From Clostridiales bacterium (GTDB lineage Bacteria; Bacillota; Clostridia; Lachnospirales; CAG-274): 64,000 nucleotides of DNA. A program made the position numbers and the translations under genes. The DNA is taken from the NCBI GenBank assembly GCA_018371275.1, contig JAHALF010000002.1:62001-126000 (forward strand). The letters run 5' to 3'. Positions within the stretch are counted from its first letter, which is position 1. Each line of letters begins with the position of its first letter. Below, in pieces: positions 42,565-50,857 of the stretch. The notes under the pieces were generated by a model. That model saw only the letters and a list, made by a program, of their open reading frames with translations. It was not told where the DNA came from and did not search any database.

Positions 42565-44334
42565 ATGGCTTTAGATGGTTTTTCCATTTCAAATATAATT
42601 TATGAATTAAAAAACACTATTATAGGCGGTAGAGTGGATAAAATATATCAACCAGAAAAAGATGAAATAGTGTTACAAATAAGAAATAAAGGTAATGCTT
42701 ATAAACTTTTACTTACTGCCAATGCTTCTAGTCCTAGGCTACATTTTTCTAACATACAAAAGGAAAATCCTATTAATGCTCCTTTATTTTGTATGGTTCT
42801 TAGGAAGCACCTTGCTAGTGGTAAAATAATAGATATTACACAACCAAACTTTGAACGTATTGTAAATATACAAGTAGAATCTATAAATGAACTTGGGGAT
42901 TATTCTATAAAAACACTAATTTTTGAAATAATGGGTAAACATAGCAATATTATATTAATAGATGATAAAAACAATATATTAGAGTCTATTAAACATATAT
43001 CTTTTGATAAAAGCTCTGTAAGAGAAGTTTTACCTAGTAAAACTTATGTTTTGCCACCTTCTCAAGATAAAAAAGACCCATTAAAAACAAATTTTGATGA
43101 ATTTTTATATATTATAAAAAACTCAATACCTACAAAAATTCAACAATTAATATATAAATCTTATAATGGTATAAGCCCTATATTATCATCAGAAATATGC
43201 CATAATGCCAATATAGACCCTTCCACAAATATAGAAGAACTTTCAAATAGTGAAATAAATGATTTATATAATTCACTTAATAACATAGTTATGTTAAATA
43301 CACAAAAACAATTTAATCCACAAATTATTTATAATGAAAATGAGTCTATCCTTGATTTTACAGTTTTTGATTTTAATATGTTTAAACACTTAAATAAAAA
43401 ATATTTTTCTTCTATATCTGAACTTTTAGAATTTTTCTATAAATCTAAAGATTTAACATATAGACTAAACCAAAAATCGCAAGATTTAAAAAGGCTTATA
43501 TCTCAAAATATAGAACGTTGTGTTAAAAAGAAAGATATACAACAAAAAACTTTAAAAGATATAGAAAATAGAGACACCTTAAAATTATATGGTGAGCTTA
43601 TTACATCTAATATATATGCTATAAAAAAAGGTATGACAAAAGTTAAACTTAATAATTTTTATTCTGAAAATTTCGAAGAAATAGAAATAAGGTTAGACCC
43701 TAACTTAACACCTGCTGAAAATGCTCAAAAGTATTTTAAAAAATACAATAAAGAAAAAAGAACTTTTATAGCATTACAAGACCAAATCAAACAAAATAAT
43801 GAAGAGCTTTTATATTTAGAAAGTGTTTTGTCTTCTGTTTCCTCTTGTACAGATGAATATGATATAAAAGAAATAAGGGCAGAGCTATCCGAACAAGGAT
43901 TTTTAAAAAGACAAAAAAATAGTAAAAATAATAAGCAAAAATCTAGTAAAAAAGCTAACCCTCTTCATTATATATCCTCAGATGGCTTCCATATATATGT
44001 AGGTAAAAATAACACCCAAAATGATGAGCTTACATTACGTTTTGCAAAACCTTTAGATATGTGGTTTCATACAAAAGATATAGCTGGCTCTCATGTTATT
44101 GTAGTATCTGATGGTAAAGAAATACCAAATTCTACCTTAAATGAAGCTGCAAATCTTGCTGCATATTATAGCAAAGCAACAAACTCTAGCCTTGTGCCTG
44201 TTGACTATACCCCTAAAAAATTTATAAAAAAACCAAATGGCGCTAAACCTGGTATGGTTATATATGAAACAAACAAAACAGCTTATATAACACCTAATGA
44301 AAGGCTTATAGAAAATATGCAAAAAATAGATTAA
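42565..44334 (+). CDS. rqcH: RqcH (NFACT family) ribosome-rescue factor
   Basis: RqcH binds 50S subunits carrying a stalled nascent chain and adds C-terminal alanine tails that mark it for degradation. The 589-residue protein has the NFACT-N domain (starting MALDGFSISNIIYELK), a helical middle and long coiled coil (about 290-430). The C-terminal NFACT-R domain (about 465-570) has HYISSDGFHIYVGKNN and DMWFHTKDIAGSHVIV. Older annotations call it fibronectin-binding protein A, and no export signal is present. I start at ATG 42565, where AAGGAGG lies 7 nt upstream; the earlier ATG at 42541 precedes that SD. It is monocistronic with a terminator behind it. Confidence 0.95.
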   Translation: MALDGFSISNIIYELKNTIIGGRVDKIYQPEKDEIVLQIRNKGNAYKLLLTANASSPRLHFSNIQKENPINAPLFCMVLRKHLASGKIIDITQPNFERIVNIQVESINELGDYSIKTLIFEIMGKHSNIILIDDKNNILESIKHISFDKSSVREVLPSKTYVLPPSQDKKDPLKTNFDEFLYIIKNSIPTKIQQLIYKSYNGISPILSSEICHNANIDPSTNIEELSNSEINDLYNSLNNIVMLNTQKQFNPQIIYNENESILDFTVFDFNMFKHLNKKYFSSISELLEFFYKSKDLTYRLNQKSQDLKRLISQNIERCVKKKDIQQKTLKDIENRDTLKLYGELITSNIYAIKKGMTKVKLNNFYSENFEEIEIRLDPNLTPAENAQKYFKKYNKEKRTFIALQDQIKQNNEELLYLESVLSSVSSCTDEYDIKEIRAELSEQGFLKRQKNSKNNKQKSSKKANPLHYISSDGFHIYVGKNNTQNDELTLRFAKPLDMWFHTKDIAGSHVIVVSDGKEIPNSTLNEAANLAAYYSKATNSSLVPVDYTPKKFIKKPNGAKPGMVIYETNKTAYITPNERLIENMQKID

Positions 44335-44370
44335 TATATTTTATAAAATAATTAAATTGATAAAACTATA

Positions 44371-44414
44371 AAAAAACAAAGATAATAAGTAAAATCCTTA
44401 TATCTTTGTTTTTT
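44371..44414 (+). terminator. Terminator of rqcH
   Basis: Stem AAACAAAGATA / TATCTTTGTTT with a second inner stem (ATAAG / CTTAT), followed by a T run. Confidence 0.85.
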
Positions 44415-44472
44415 GTATAATGATAATAAAGTAACAATAAAAAATAATAACCTTTAATATTTTTCCTAACAT

Positions 44473-45216
44473 TTACTTTACACTTTCAACAAGGCTTTTA
44501 ACAAGTTTGCAAGATACAACATCATATTTATTTTCATTATTTAAATAAGCATAAGTTACATTTTGACTAGATGTTGTATTATCTTGTATAAAATATTTAC
44601 AAGAGCTATGTATTTGACTTATACCAGTTTTTGACATTATTTCTTTAGCATTCTTATAGTTTATCCCACTACCTGCTAAAATTTCGATTTTATCTCCATA
44701 CTTTTCATTTAATTCTTTTATTAAGTCCATACCATCAAAGGCCTTTTCTTTTAATCCACTTGTAAGGAGCCTATCAACTCCTAAATTTATCAACCTTTCT
44801 ATACTATCATAAGGATTAGAAACACAGTCAAAAGCACGATGAAAAACAACTTCACTTTTAGTATCATAACTTTTTATTATGTCTATCATTCTTTTAGTAT
44901 TTTCTATATCAATATTTTTATTTTCATCTAAAAATCCAAAAGCAATACCATCTGCATTTGATTTTAAAAGAGCTTTTGCATCTTTAAACATAACTTTTTT
45001 ATCTTCTTCAATATAATAAAACCCTGCACCTCTAGGTCTTACCATACATATTGTCTTTAAATCAAATTCCTCTTTTATAAGCTCTAAAGATGCAATAGAA
45101 GGTGTAAGCCCCCCTAAAAATAACCCACTATTAAGCTCTATCCTATGTGCACCACCTAAAAAAGCTTGTTTTGCATCATAATATCCACCGCAGCATATTT
45201 CCACTATATTTTTCAT
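44473..45216 (-). CDS. cutC: CutC-family protein
   Basis: This 247-residue TIM-barrel protein is of the CutC family, first linked to copper tolerance in E. coli. Its real activity is unclear, and some members bind Cu(I). It begins with the conserved VEICCGGYYDAKQAFLGGAHRIELNSGL and continues with GGLTPS, MVRPRGAGFYY, FHRAFDCV and LTSGL segments, covering the whole family length. It is unrelated to choline TMA-lyase, despite the shared name CutC. It overlaps the upstream pseudouridine synthase by 4 bp (ATGA), so the two are translated together. SD AAGGAGG. Confidence 0.94.
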   Translation of the reverse strand: MKNIVEICCGGYYDAKQAFLGGAHRIELNSGLFLGGLTPSIASLELIKEEFDLKTICMVRPRGAGFYYIEEDKKVMFKDAKALLKSNADGIAFGFLDENKNIDIENTKRMIDIIKSYDTKSEVVFHRAFDCVSNPYDSIERLINLGVDRLLTSGLKEKAFDGMDLIKELNEKYGDKIEILAGSGINYKNAKEIMSKTGISQIHSSCKYFIQDNTTSSQNVTYAYLNNENKYDVVSCKLVKSLVESVK

Positions 45217-45941
45217 AATGTATCCTCCTTAATGTATAATAAATCAATAACTTTATAAAAATTTTTAAACATTTCTTCATTTTTAGGTAAAATGACAAAT
45301 TCTAAATATTCATTTGTTATTGGGTGATTTAACCCCATTTTATAACAAAATAACCCTATATTACCATTTCCTATTTTTCTTTTAACATTTTTATTATACT
45401 TTATATCATTATATAAAGGTAAGTTAACATTTGCCATTTGTACCCTTATTTGATGATGTCGCCCTGTTTCTAAACTTATATCTAACAAACTATAAATATT
45501 ATTATCTATTTCTATTTGCTCCAATTTTTTATAAGATAGCCTAGCCTCCTTTGCACCACTACTATTTTTATTTACTATTTTTGATATATTCTGTCTTTGA
45601 TTTTTCATAATAAAATTTACAAGATTATCTTCATGTTTAGCAATCCCGCATACAATAGCTAAATAACCTTTTTTAAAGATATGGTTTTTCATATATTCTG
45701 TCAAAATAGTAGTAGAATTATTATTTTTAGAAAAAATAACTATTCCTCCTACTCCTCTATCAAGTCTATTTATTATAGATAAATCTTTACTATCTGTTTT
45801 TTCTTTTATTATAGTATACAAGTCTATATCTATACCTTTTTTATCTTTACAAGATAACATACCAAAAGGTTTATTTACAATAACAATACTATCATCTTCA
45901 AAAATAATATGATCATCTCTAAAAATATTATCTTTTAACAT
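45213..45941 (-). CDS. RluA-family pseudouridine synthase
   Basis: This 242-residue enzyme converts uridine to pseudouridine in rRNA or tRNA. The catalytic Asp lies in NRLDRGVGGIVIFSK near 60-74, where the family has HRLDxxTSG. The earlier VNKPFGMLSC near 25 and the later TGRHHQIRVQMANVNLPLYNDIKY near 158-181 complete the signature. There is no S4 domain, so it is the short RluA/TruC-like type. Cells usually hold several paralogues, so the target site cannot be assigned. The gene precedes cutC with a 4-bp overlap and is divergent from spoIIE. SD GAGGTAA. Confidence 0.9.
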   Translation of the reverse strand: MLKDNIFRDDHIIFEDDSIVIVNKPFGMLSCKDKKGIDIDLYTIIKEKTDSKDLSIINRLDRGVGGIVIFSKNNNSTTILTEYMKNHIFKKGYLAIVCGIAKHEDNLVNFIMKNQRQNISKIVNKNSSGAKEARLSYKKLEQIEIDNNIYSLLDISLETGRHHQIRVQMANVNLPLYNDIKYNKNVKRKIGNGNIGLFCYKMGLNHPITNEYLEFVILPKNEEMFKNFYKVIDLLYIKEDTL

Positions 45942-45995
45942 AAATTACCTCATTTATTATATTATTTACATTTATTATATATAAATTTTTTATTT

Positions 45996-46063
45996 TTTGT
46001 CAATTTATTTTTGTATACAAATACAGAGAAATGACAAAAGTTATAATAATAATATCTTATAAT
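45996..46063 (+). promoter_or_regulatory. Putative Spo0A-controlled spoIIE promoter with 21-bp spacer
   Basis: A 0A-box-like TTTGTCAA lies at 45996-46003, and an inverted one (ATGACAAA, 46031-46038) overlaps a -35 ATGACA (46031-46036). A 21-bp spacer leads to TATAAT (46058-46063). Spo0A-activated sigmaA promoters in Bacillus (spoIIE, spoIIG) have this over-long spacing and boxes over the -35. Confidence 0.55.
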
Positions 46064-46088
46064 ATAGCATATTAAAGGAGGTCAAAAA

Positions 46089-48434
46089 ATGAGAAAATAC
46101 TTAAGAAAATGTACAAATCAAAAAACATTAGGATTAAATATTGTTTTTTTTATCTTATCAATATTAGGATTTTTTATAGGTAGAATTAGTATATTCCATA
46201 TGCTAAACCCAATTGCTATTGCATATTTAGGCTGTCTTTTATTAAACGGAAAAATGTTTAATCTAGCTTTATGCTTTACATTTTTAGGCTTTTTTAGCAA
46301 AATAGATAGTTTTTATATAACAAAATATATTATATGCCTATTTATTTTATTTTTTATAAATATATTATTTTATAAAATTAAAAATAAAATAAGTTTTTTA
46401 TTTAAGTCAATAATATGCAGCCTTTCTATTTTTATATCTGGTTTAATTATATCATTTATAAATGATTTTTCTACATACTATTTAGTTTTGGCTATATTAG
46501 AAACAACTTTAACATTTTGTATGTGTTTTATACTAGATAAAGGTATCAACTACATAAATAAAGATAATAAAAACACAATAACAAATGAGGAAATAATAAG
46601 TATTGGTATACTTATAGGCTCTATAATATGTGGTTCTTCTGATGTATTTTTAGGCAACATATCTTTTACATACTTTTTTATTATAACTTTACTTTTATTT
46701 ACTTGTTATATATATGGTAGCTCTATAGGTGCTATTGTAAGCATATTATCTAGCTTTTTATTATTTATAACAGATTCTTTAAGTGGCGATATAATAATTA
46801 TTTTAGCAATTTCTTCTATATTATCAAGTCTTGTAAGGGAAAAAGGAAAATTTATTCTTGCTCTTACATTTAGTTTATGTATTTATATTTTAAGCCTTAT
46901 AATAAATATATCATTAATAGATAATATATTAATCTTTTCTTTAATAAGTAGCGATATATTATTTTTAGCTATACCTTGCAATATAAAAGCAAATCTTAGT
47001 TTTAGTAGTAGTATTAAATCAGAAACAGCTGCTACATATACAGAAAAAGTACAAATTTTAACAAGCAATAAACTAAATAAATATGCAAATTCTTTTGAAA
47101 AATTATCTAAAACTTTTTATGATTTATCTGAAAAAAAGACTAATCTAGACCAGCAAGATATATCAAACCTTATAGATGAAGTTGCCAGTAAAATGTGTAA
47201 TAACTGCCAAATGAGAGTTTTTTGCTGGGAAAAAAATTTTTATAGCACATATCAAAATATATTTTCTATACTAAATATGTATGAAAAAACTGGACAAATA
47301 GAAAAAAATTCTATTTCTTCAGAATTTATAGAAAATTGTATAAATATTAATCAATTTATAGATGTTTTAAACAAAACTTTTGAAATGTATAAATTAAATT
47401 TATCTTGGAAAAACAAAGTTATAGAAAGTCGTGAATTAGTAGGAAAACAATTAACAGGTATATCTACAATAATATATGATTTATCAAAAAATCTTTGTGA
47501 AAATGTATCATTTAAAGAAAACTATGAAGCCAAAATTAAATATGCTCTAGAAGACAACGGAATATCTACAAAAAATGTTATTATAACAGAAAATAATAAA
47601 GGAAAACTAGAAGTATTATTAAAAGTAGAACCTTGTTATGTACCTAATAAGTGTACAAAAACTATTTTACCAATAATAAATGAGGTGTTAGGTAAAAAAA
47701 TGTGTAAACCTTGTTATGATTGTATAGTAACAAAAGAAAACGATGAAAGTATATGCTCTTTATCACTTGTGGAAGAACAAAAATTTAGAGTAAGTAGCTA
47801 TGCTATAACAGCATCAAAAGATGGTTCAAGTGAATCTGGAGATAGCCATTCTTTTTTATCTTTACCTAATGGAACGTATCTTTTAGCTTTATCTGATGGT
47901 ATGGGCTCTGGTAAAAAGGCAAAAATAGAAAGTATGGCAACAATAGAACTTTTAGAAGATTTCCTACAAGCCGGCTTTTCTAAAGATCTAGCAATAAATA
48001 TGATAAATTCTGTTTTATTTTTAAAATCATCTAAAGATACTTTTTCTACACTAGATATGTGCACTATAGATTTGTATACTGGATTTTGTGAAATACTAAA
48101 AATCGGGGCGGTTTCTACTATTATTTTACATAATAATAAAGTTGATATAATAAAATCTAACTCCTTACCTGTTGGCATCTTAAACGATGTAGAACCAGAA
48201 GTAAGAAAGAAAAAATTATCTGATGGAGATATAATAGTTATGTTTACGGATGGTGTTATAGACTCTACCAATACTATAATAAATAAAGAACATTGGATAA
48301 TTGACATTTTATTAAAAAATACATCTACTAACCCAGAGGATATAGCTAATACTATTTTTGAAAAAACTAAAGAAAACTATAAAAACAATATTAAAGACGA
48401 TATAACTATATTAGTAGCTAGAATATGGGAATAA
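46089..48434 (+). CDS. spoIIE: Stage II sporulation protein E (PP2C phosphatase)
   Basis: SpoIIE sits at the asymmetric septum and dephosphorylates SpoIIAA, which frees sigmaF in the forespore. The 781-residue protein has about ten membrane helices in the first 300 residues. A regulatory and oligomerisation region with a Cys cluster (MCNNCQMRVFCW, near 370-385) follows. The PP2C-type phosphatase domain (about 560-781) has SGDSHSFLSL, ALSDGMGSGKKA near 601-612 and VMFTDGVID near 714-722, the aspartates that bind manganese. Its length and order match the family. SD AAAGGAGG. It starts a plus-strand run into tilS, hpt and ftsH. Confidence 0.96.
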   Translation: MRKYLRKCTNQKTLGLNIVFFILSILGFFIGRISIFHMLNPIAIAYLGCLLLNGKMFNLALCFTFLGFFSKIDSFYITKYIICLFILFFINILFYKIKNKISFLFKSIICSLSIFISGLIISFINDFSTYYLVLAILETTLTFCMCFILDKGINYINKDNKNTITNEEIISIGILIGSIICGSSDVFLGNISFTYFFIITLLLFTCYIYGSSIGAIVSILSSFLLFITDSLSGDIIIILAISSILSSLVREKGKFILALTFSLCIYILSLIINISLIDNILIFSLISSDILFLAIPCNIKANLSFSSSIKSETAATYTEKVQILTSNKLNKYANSFEKLSKTFYDLSEKKTNLDQQDISNLIDEVASKMCNNCQMRVFCWEKNFYSTYQNIFSILNMYEKTGQIEKNSISSEFIENCININQFIDVLNKTFEMYKLNLSWKNKVIESRELVGKQLTGISTIIYDLSKNLCENVSFKENYEAKIKYALEDNGISTKNVIITENNKGKLEVLLKVEPCYVPNKCTKTILPIINEVLGKKMCKPCYDCIVTKENDESICSLSLVEEQKFRVSSYAITASKDGSSESGDSHSFLSLPNGTYLLALSDGMGSGKKAKIESMATIELLEDFLQAGFSKDLAINMINSVLFLKSSKDTFSTLDMCTIDLYTGFCEILKIGAVSTIILHNNKVDIIKSNSLPVGILNDVEPEVRKKKLSDGDIIVMFTDGVIDSTNTIINKEHWIIDILLKNTSTNPEDIANTIFEKTKENYKNNIKDDITILVARIWE

Positions 48435-48504
48435 AATTTATAATATTAAGTATATCTTTCTAATTTTTGTCAATAATTAAAATATCTAACTTAGGAGGTT
48501 TTAT

Positions 48505-48852
48505 ATGAATGAAAAAAAGAAAGTTATACTCATAAATGGTAATAAATCCAATTGGTATGACCAAATTATATTTATAGTAAAAGAAAGTAATCAAGAAAAT
48601 GTCCCTAAAAATTTAGTATTAGAGGCAGAAAAAATAATAGGTGATTATATTGCTAAAAAATATAATAATACAAATGTAAATAATACAAATATTAATAAAC
48701 CTATACCTAACCCTAATACTAAACAAGGCATTAAACCTAATATTAAGGCTAAAAATAAAAAAAATTTAAAAATATATAACAATATATTAAATATATCTAT
48801 AATTTGCACTATTACTTTTATATGTTTTCTTTTATATCAAATATATATATAA
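48505..48852 (+). CDS. Hypothetical tail-anchored membrane protein between spoIIE and tilS
   Basis: This 115-residue protein has a conserved-looking soluble N-terminus (KVILINGNKSNWYDQIIFIV, then an amphipathic helix to about residue 52). A low-complexity Asn/Pro/Lys linker (about 55-92, with repeated NTN and KPNIK units) and a single C-terminal membrane helix (about 94-114) follow, with almost nothing after it. I do not recognise a family. The position directly downstream of spoIIE, 62 nt before tilS, suggests a sporulation or housekeeping link but proves nothing. SD TAGGAGG gives a firm start. Confidence 0.78.
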   Translation: MNEKKKVILINGNKSNWYDQIIFIVKESNQENVPKNLVLEAEKIIGDYIAKKYNNTNVNNTNINKPIPNPNTKQGIKPNIKAKNKKNLKIYNNILNISIICTITFICFLLYQIYI

Positions 48853-48914
48853 TAGTTTATCTTTTTTTAAAATTATATTATAATAATAATAAATTATTAT
48901 AATGAGGTGATAAT

Positions 48915-50288
48915 TTGTTAGAAAAGATAGCTCTAGATACTATATATAAACATAATCTCATATGTAAAAATGAACATATAATAGTTGGTGTATCTGGTGG
49001 TGCAGATTCTATATGTTTATTGCATTTTTTATATAGTATAAAAAAAGATTTTAATCTAAAAATAACAGCAGTGCATATAAATCACTGTATGCGTGGCAAA
49101 GAATCTGATGAAGACAATAAATTTGTTGTAGACTTTTGCAAAAATATCAATATACCTGTTAAAGTTTTTTCTTTTGATATATATAATAAATCCAAAGATG
49201 AAAATATATCTATTGAAGAAACTGGAAGAAAATATAGATATTTTGCTTTTAATAAAGTGCTAAAAGAAGAAAATGCAACAAAAATAGCAATAGCTCATAA
49301 TAAAGATGATAATGCAGAAACTATGCTTATGCGTTTTTTTAGAGGTACTGGTATAAAAGGTCTTTCTGGCATATCTTATAAAAGAGATAAGATAATAAGA
49401 CCTCTTTTAGACTGTTTAAGAAAAGATATAGAAAATTATTGTTATAAAAATAATTTATCATATAGAAATGACTCTACTAACAATATGGATATTTATACTA
49501 GAAACAAAATAAGGCTAAATCTTATACCAACTATAAAAAAAGATTTTAACCCAAATATTGTAGATACACTTTCTAATATGTCAAAAAATTTTTATGATGA
49601 AAACATTTTTTTAGAAACACTTGCAAGTAACACATTAAAAAATTGTATAGTCGAAAAAAATAATGATAAAATAATATTAGATATAGAAAAATTTAAAAAT
49701 ATAGACTTAGTTTTACAAAAAAGAATGTTAAGACTTTGTCTTTCAAACTTTAATAAAGATTTATATAATTTATCATTTGAACACATAAATATGATTATAA
49801 ATATATTAGAAAAACAAACTGGGAAAAAGCTAAACCTCCCTAATAATTTATACGTATATAAACAGTATAATAACTTAATAATTAGTAAAATTATTACATC
49901 CCTTTATAATAATATCTCTTATAAATATAAAATAGAACTAGAAAAACAAATATATATTAAAGAGTTAAATAAAAATATACTATTGTCTAAAAATATTATA
50001 AATATTTCAACAAAAGCCTATACTATTTCTTTAAATTATGATAAAATAAAAAACAGCCTATTTATAAGACAAAGAAATGCAGGAGATAAAATTTATTTAA
50101 ATAATATGACAAAAAAGGTTAAAAATATTTTTATAGACTTAAAAATACCTGCTGATGAAAGAAATTTATATCCTATTTTGTTATGTGAAGATAATATTAT
50201 AGGAATTTTAGGACTTTGCTTATGTAATGATTATAAGCCTACTAATTTTAAAAATACTGTTTATTTATACATTTGGGAGGAAAATTAA
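48915..50288 (+). CDS. tilS: tRNA(Ile)-lysidine synthetase
   Basis: TilS attaches lysine to cytidine 34 of the AUA-reading tRNA-Ile, which changes its codon and amino-acid identity; it is essential. The 457-residue protein has the PP-loop GVSGGADSICLLHF near 22-35, then HINHCMRGKESDED and HNKDDNAETMLMRFFRGTGIKGL near 130-152. The C-terminal domain that holds the acceptor stem (about 370-455) contains FIRQRNAGDKI and KKVKNIFIDLKIP. The start is TTG at 48915 behind GAGGTGA. The stop codon is immediately followed by the hpt ATG. tilS-hpt-ftsH is a widely conserved gene order. Confidence 0.96.
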   Translation: MLEKIALDTIYKHNLICKNEHIIVGVSGGADSICLLHFLYSIKKDFNLKITAVHINHCMRGKESDEDNKFVVDFCKNINIPVKVFSFDIYNKSKDENISIEETGRKYRYFAFNKVLKEENATKIAIAHNKDDNAETMLMRFFRGTGIKGLSGISYKRDKIIRPLLDCLRKDIENYCYKNNLSYRNDSTNNMDIYTRNKIRLNLIPTIKKDFNPNIVDTLSNMSKNFYDENIFLETLASNTLKNCIVEKNNDKIILDIEKFKNIDLVLQKRMLRLCLSNFNKDLYNLSFEHINMIINILEKQTGKKLNLPNNLYVYKQYNNLIISKIITSLYNNISYKYKIELEKQIYIKELNKNILLSKNIINISTKAYTISLNYDKIKNSLFIRQRNAGDKIYLNNMTKKVKNIFIDLKIPADERNLYPILLCEDNIIGILGLCLCNDYKPTNFKNTVYLYIWEEN

Positions 50289-50816
50289 ATGAGTGAAAAA
50301 ATTGAAATACTAATAAACGAGGAACAATTAGATAAGAGAATATCCGAGATAGCTGAACAAATAAATAAAGAGTTTGTTAATGAAGATATTACGCTTATAT
50401 GTGTATTAAAAGGTGGCATAATGTTTATGACAGATATTGCTAAAAAATTAAAACAAAAAGTAGAATTTGAATTTATAGATGTGTCTAGCTATAGTGGCAC
50501 CGTATCTAGTGGTAAACTTACTATAAACAAAGACTTAGAAACTTCTATAGAAGGAAAAAATGTTATATTATTAGAGGATATTGTTGATACTGGTAGGACC
50601 TTAAGCTATCTTATAGAATATTTAAAAGAAAAAAAACCTGCTACTTTAAAACTTTGTACACTATTAGACAAACCTAGTAGACGTATTGTAGATGTTAATG
50701 CAGACTATATTGGATTTACTATACCAGATGCTTTTATAGTTGGATATGGACTTGATTATGATCAAAAATATAGAAATTTACCTTATATAGGTATACTTCA
50801 TTTAGATAATGAATAA
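50289..50816 (+). CDS. hpt: Hypoxanthine phosphoribosyltransferase
   Basis: Hpt salvages hypoxanthine and guanine to IMP and GMP using PRPP. The 175-residue enzyme shows the PRPP motif VILLEDIVDTGRTLSYL near 96-112, the flexible loop region SYSGTVSSGK near 73-82 and the purine-contacting DFTIPDAFIVGYGLDY-like end (GFTIPDAFIVGYGLDYD). Its ATG is contiguous with the tilS stop, and its SD (GAGG) lies within the last tilS codons, so the two are coupled. The NCS2 permease at about 2-3 kb may supply its substrate. In Bacillus, Hpt also interacts with TilS. Confidence 0.96.
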   Translation: MSEKIEILINEEQLDKRISEIAEQINKEFVNEDITLICVLKGGIMFMTDIAKKLKQKVEFEFIDVSSYSGTVSSGKLTINKDLETSIEGKNVILLEDIVDTGRTLSYLIEYLKEKKPATLKLCTLLDKPSRRIVDVNADYIGFTIPDAFIVGYGLDYDQKYRNLPYIGILHLDNE

Positions 50817-50857
50817 TTTTAATCTTTATATAAATGTTTAATAAAGGAGGTTTTGCC

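Noticed and set aside
44473..45216. Choline trimethylamine-lyase CutC
   Set aside because: The protein is 247 residues long and has the copper-homeostasis CutC signature; the glycyl-radical enzyme of the same name is over 800 residues.
47798..48307. Open frame of 169 codons antisense to the spoIIE phosphatase domain
   Set aside because: The spoIIE frame carries the catalytic aspartates; this is its mirror.
50834..50857. Upstream ATG start for ftsH
   Set aside because: The SD AAAGGAGG lies downstream of this ATG and serves the TTG at 50858. The same logic removes upstream starts for rapZ, the 99-residue gene, rqcH, the second permease, the binding protein and the LCP gene.
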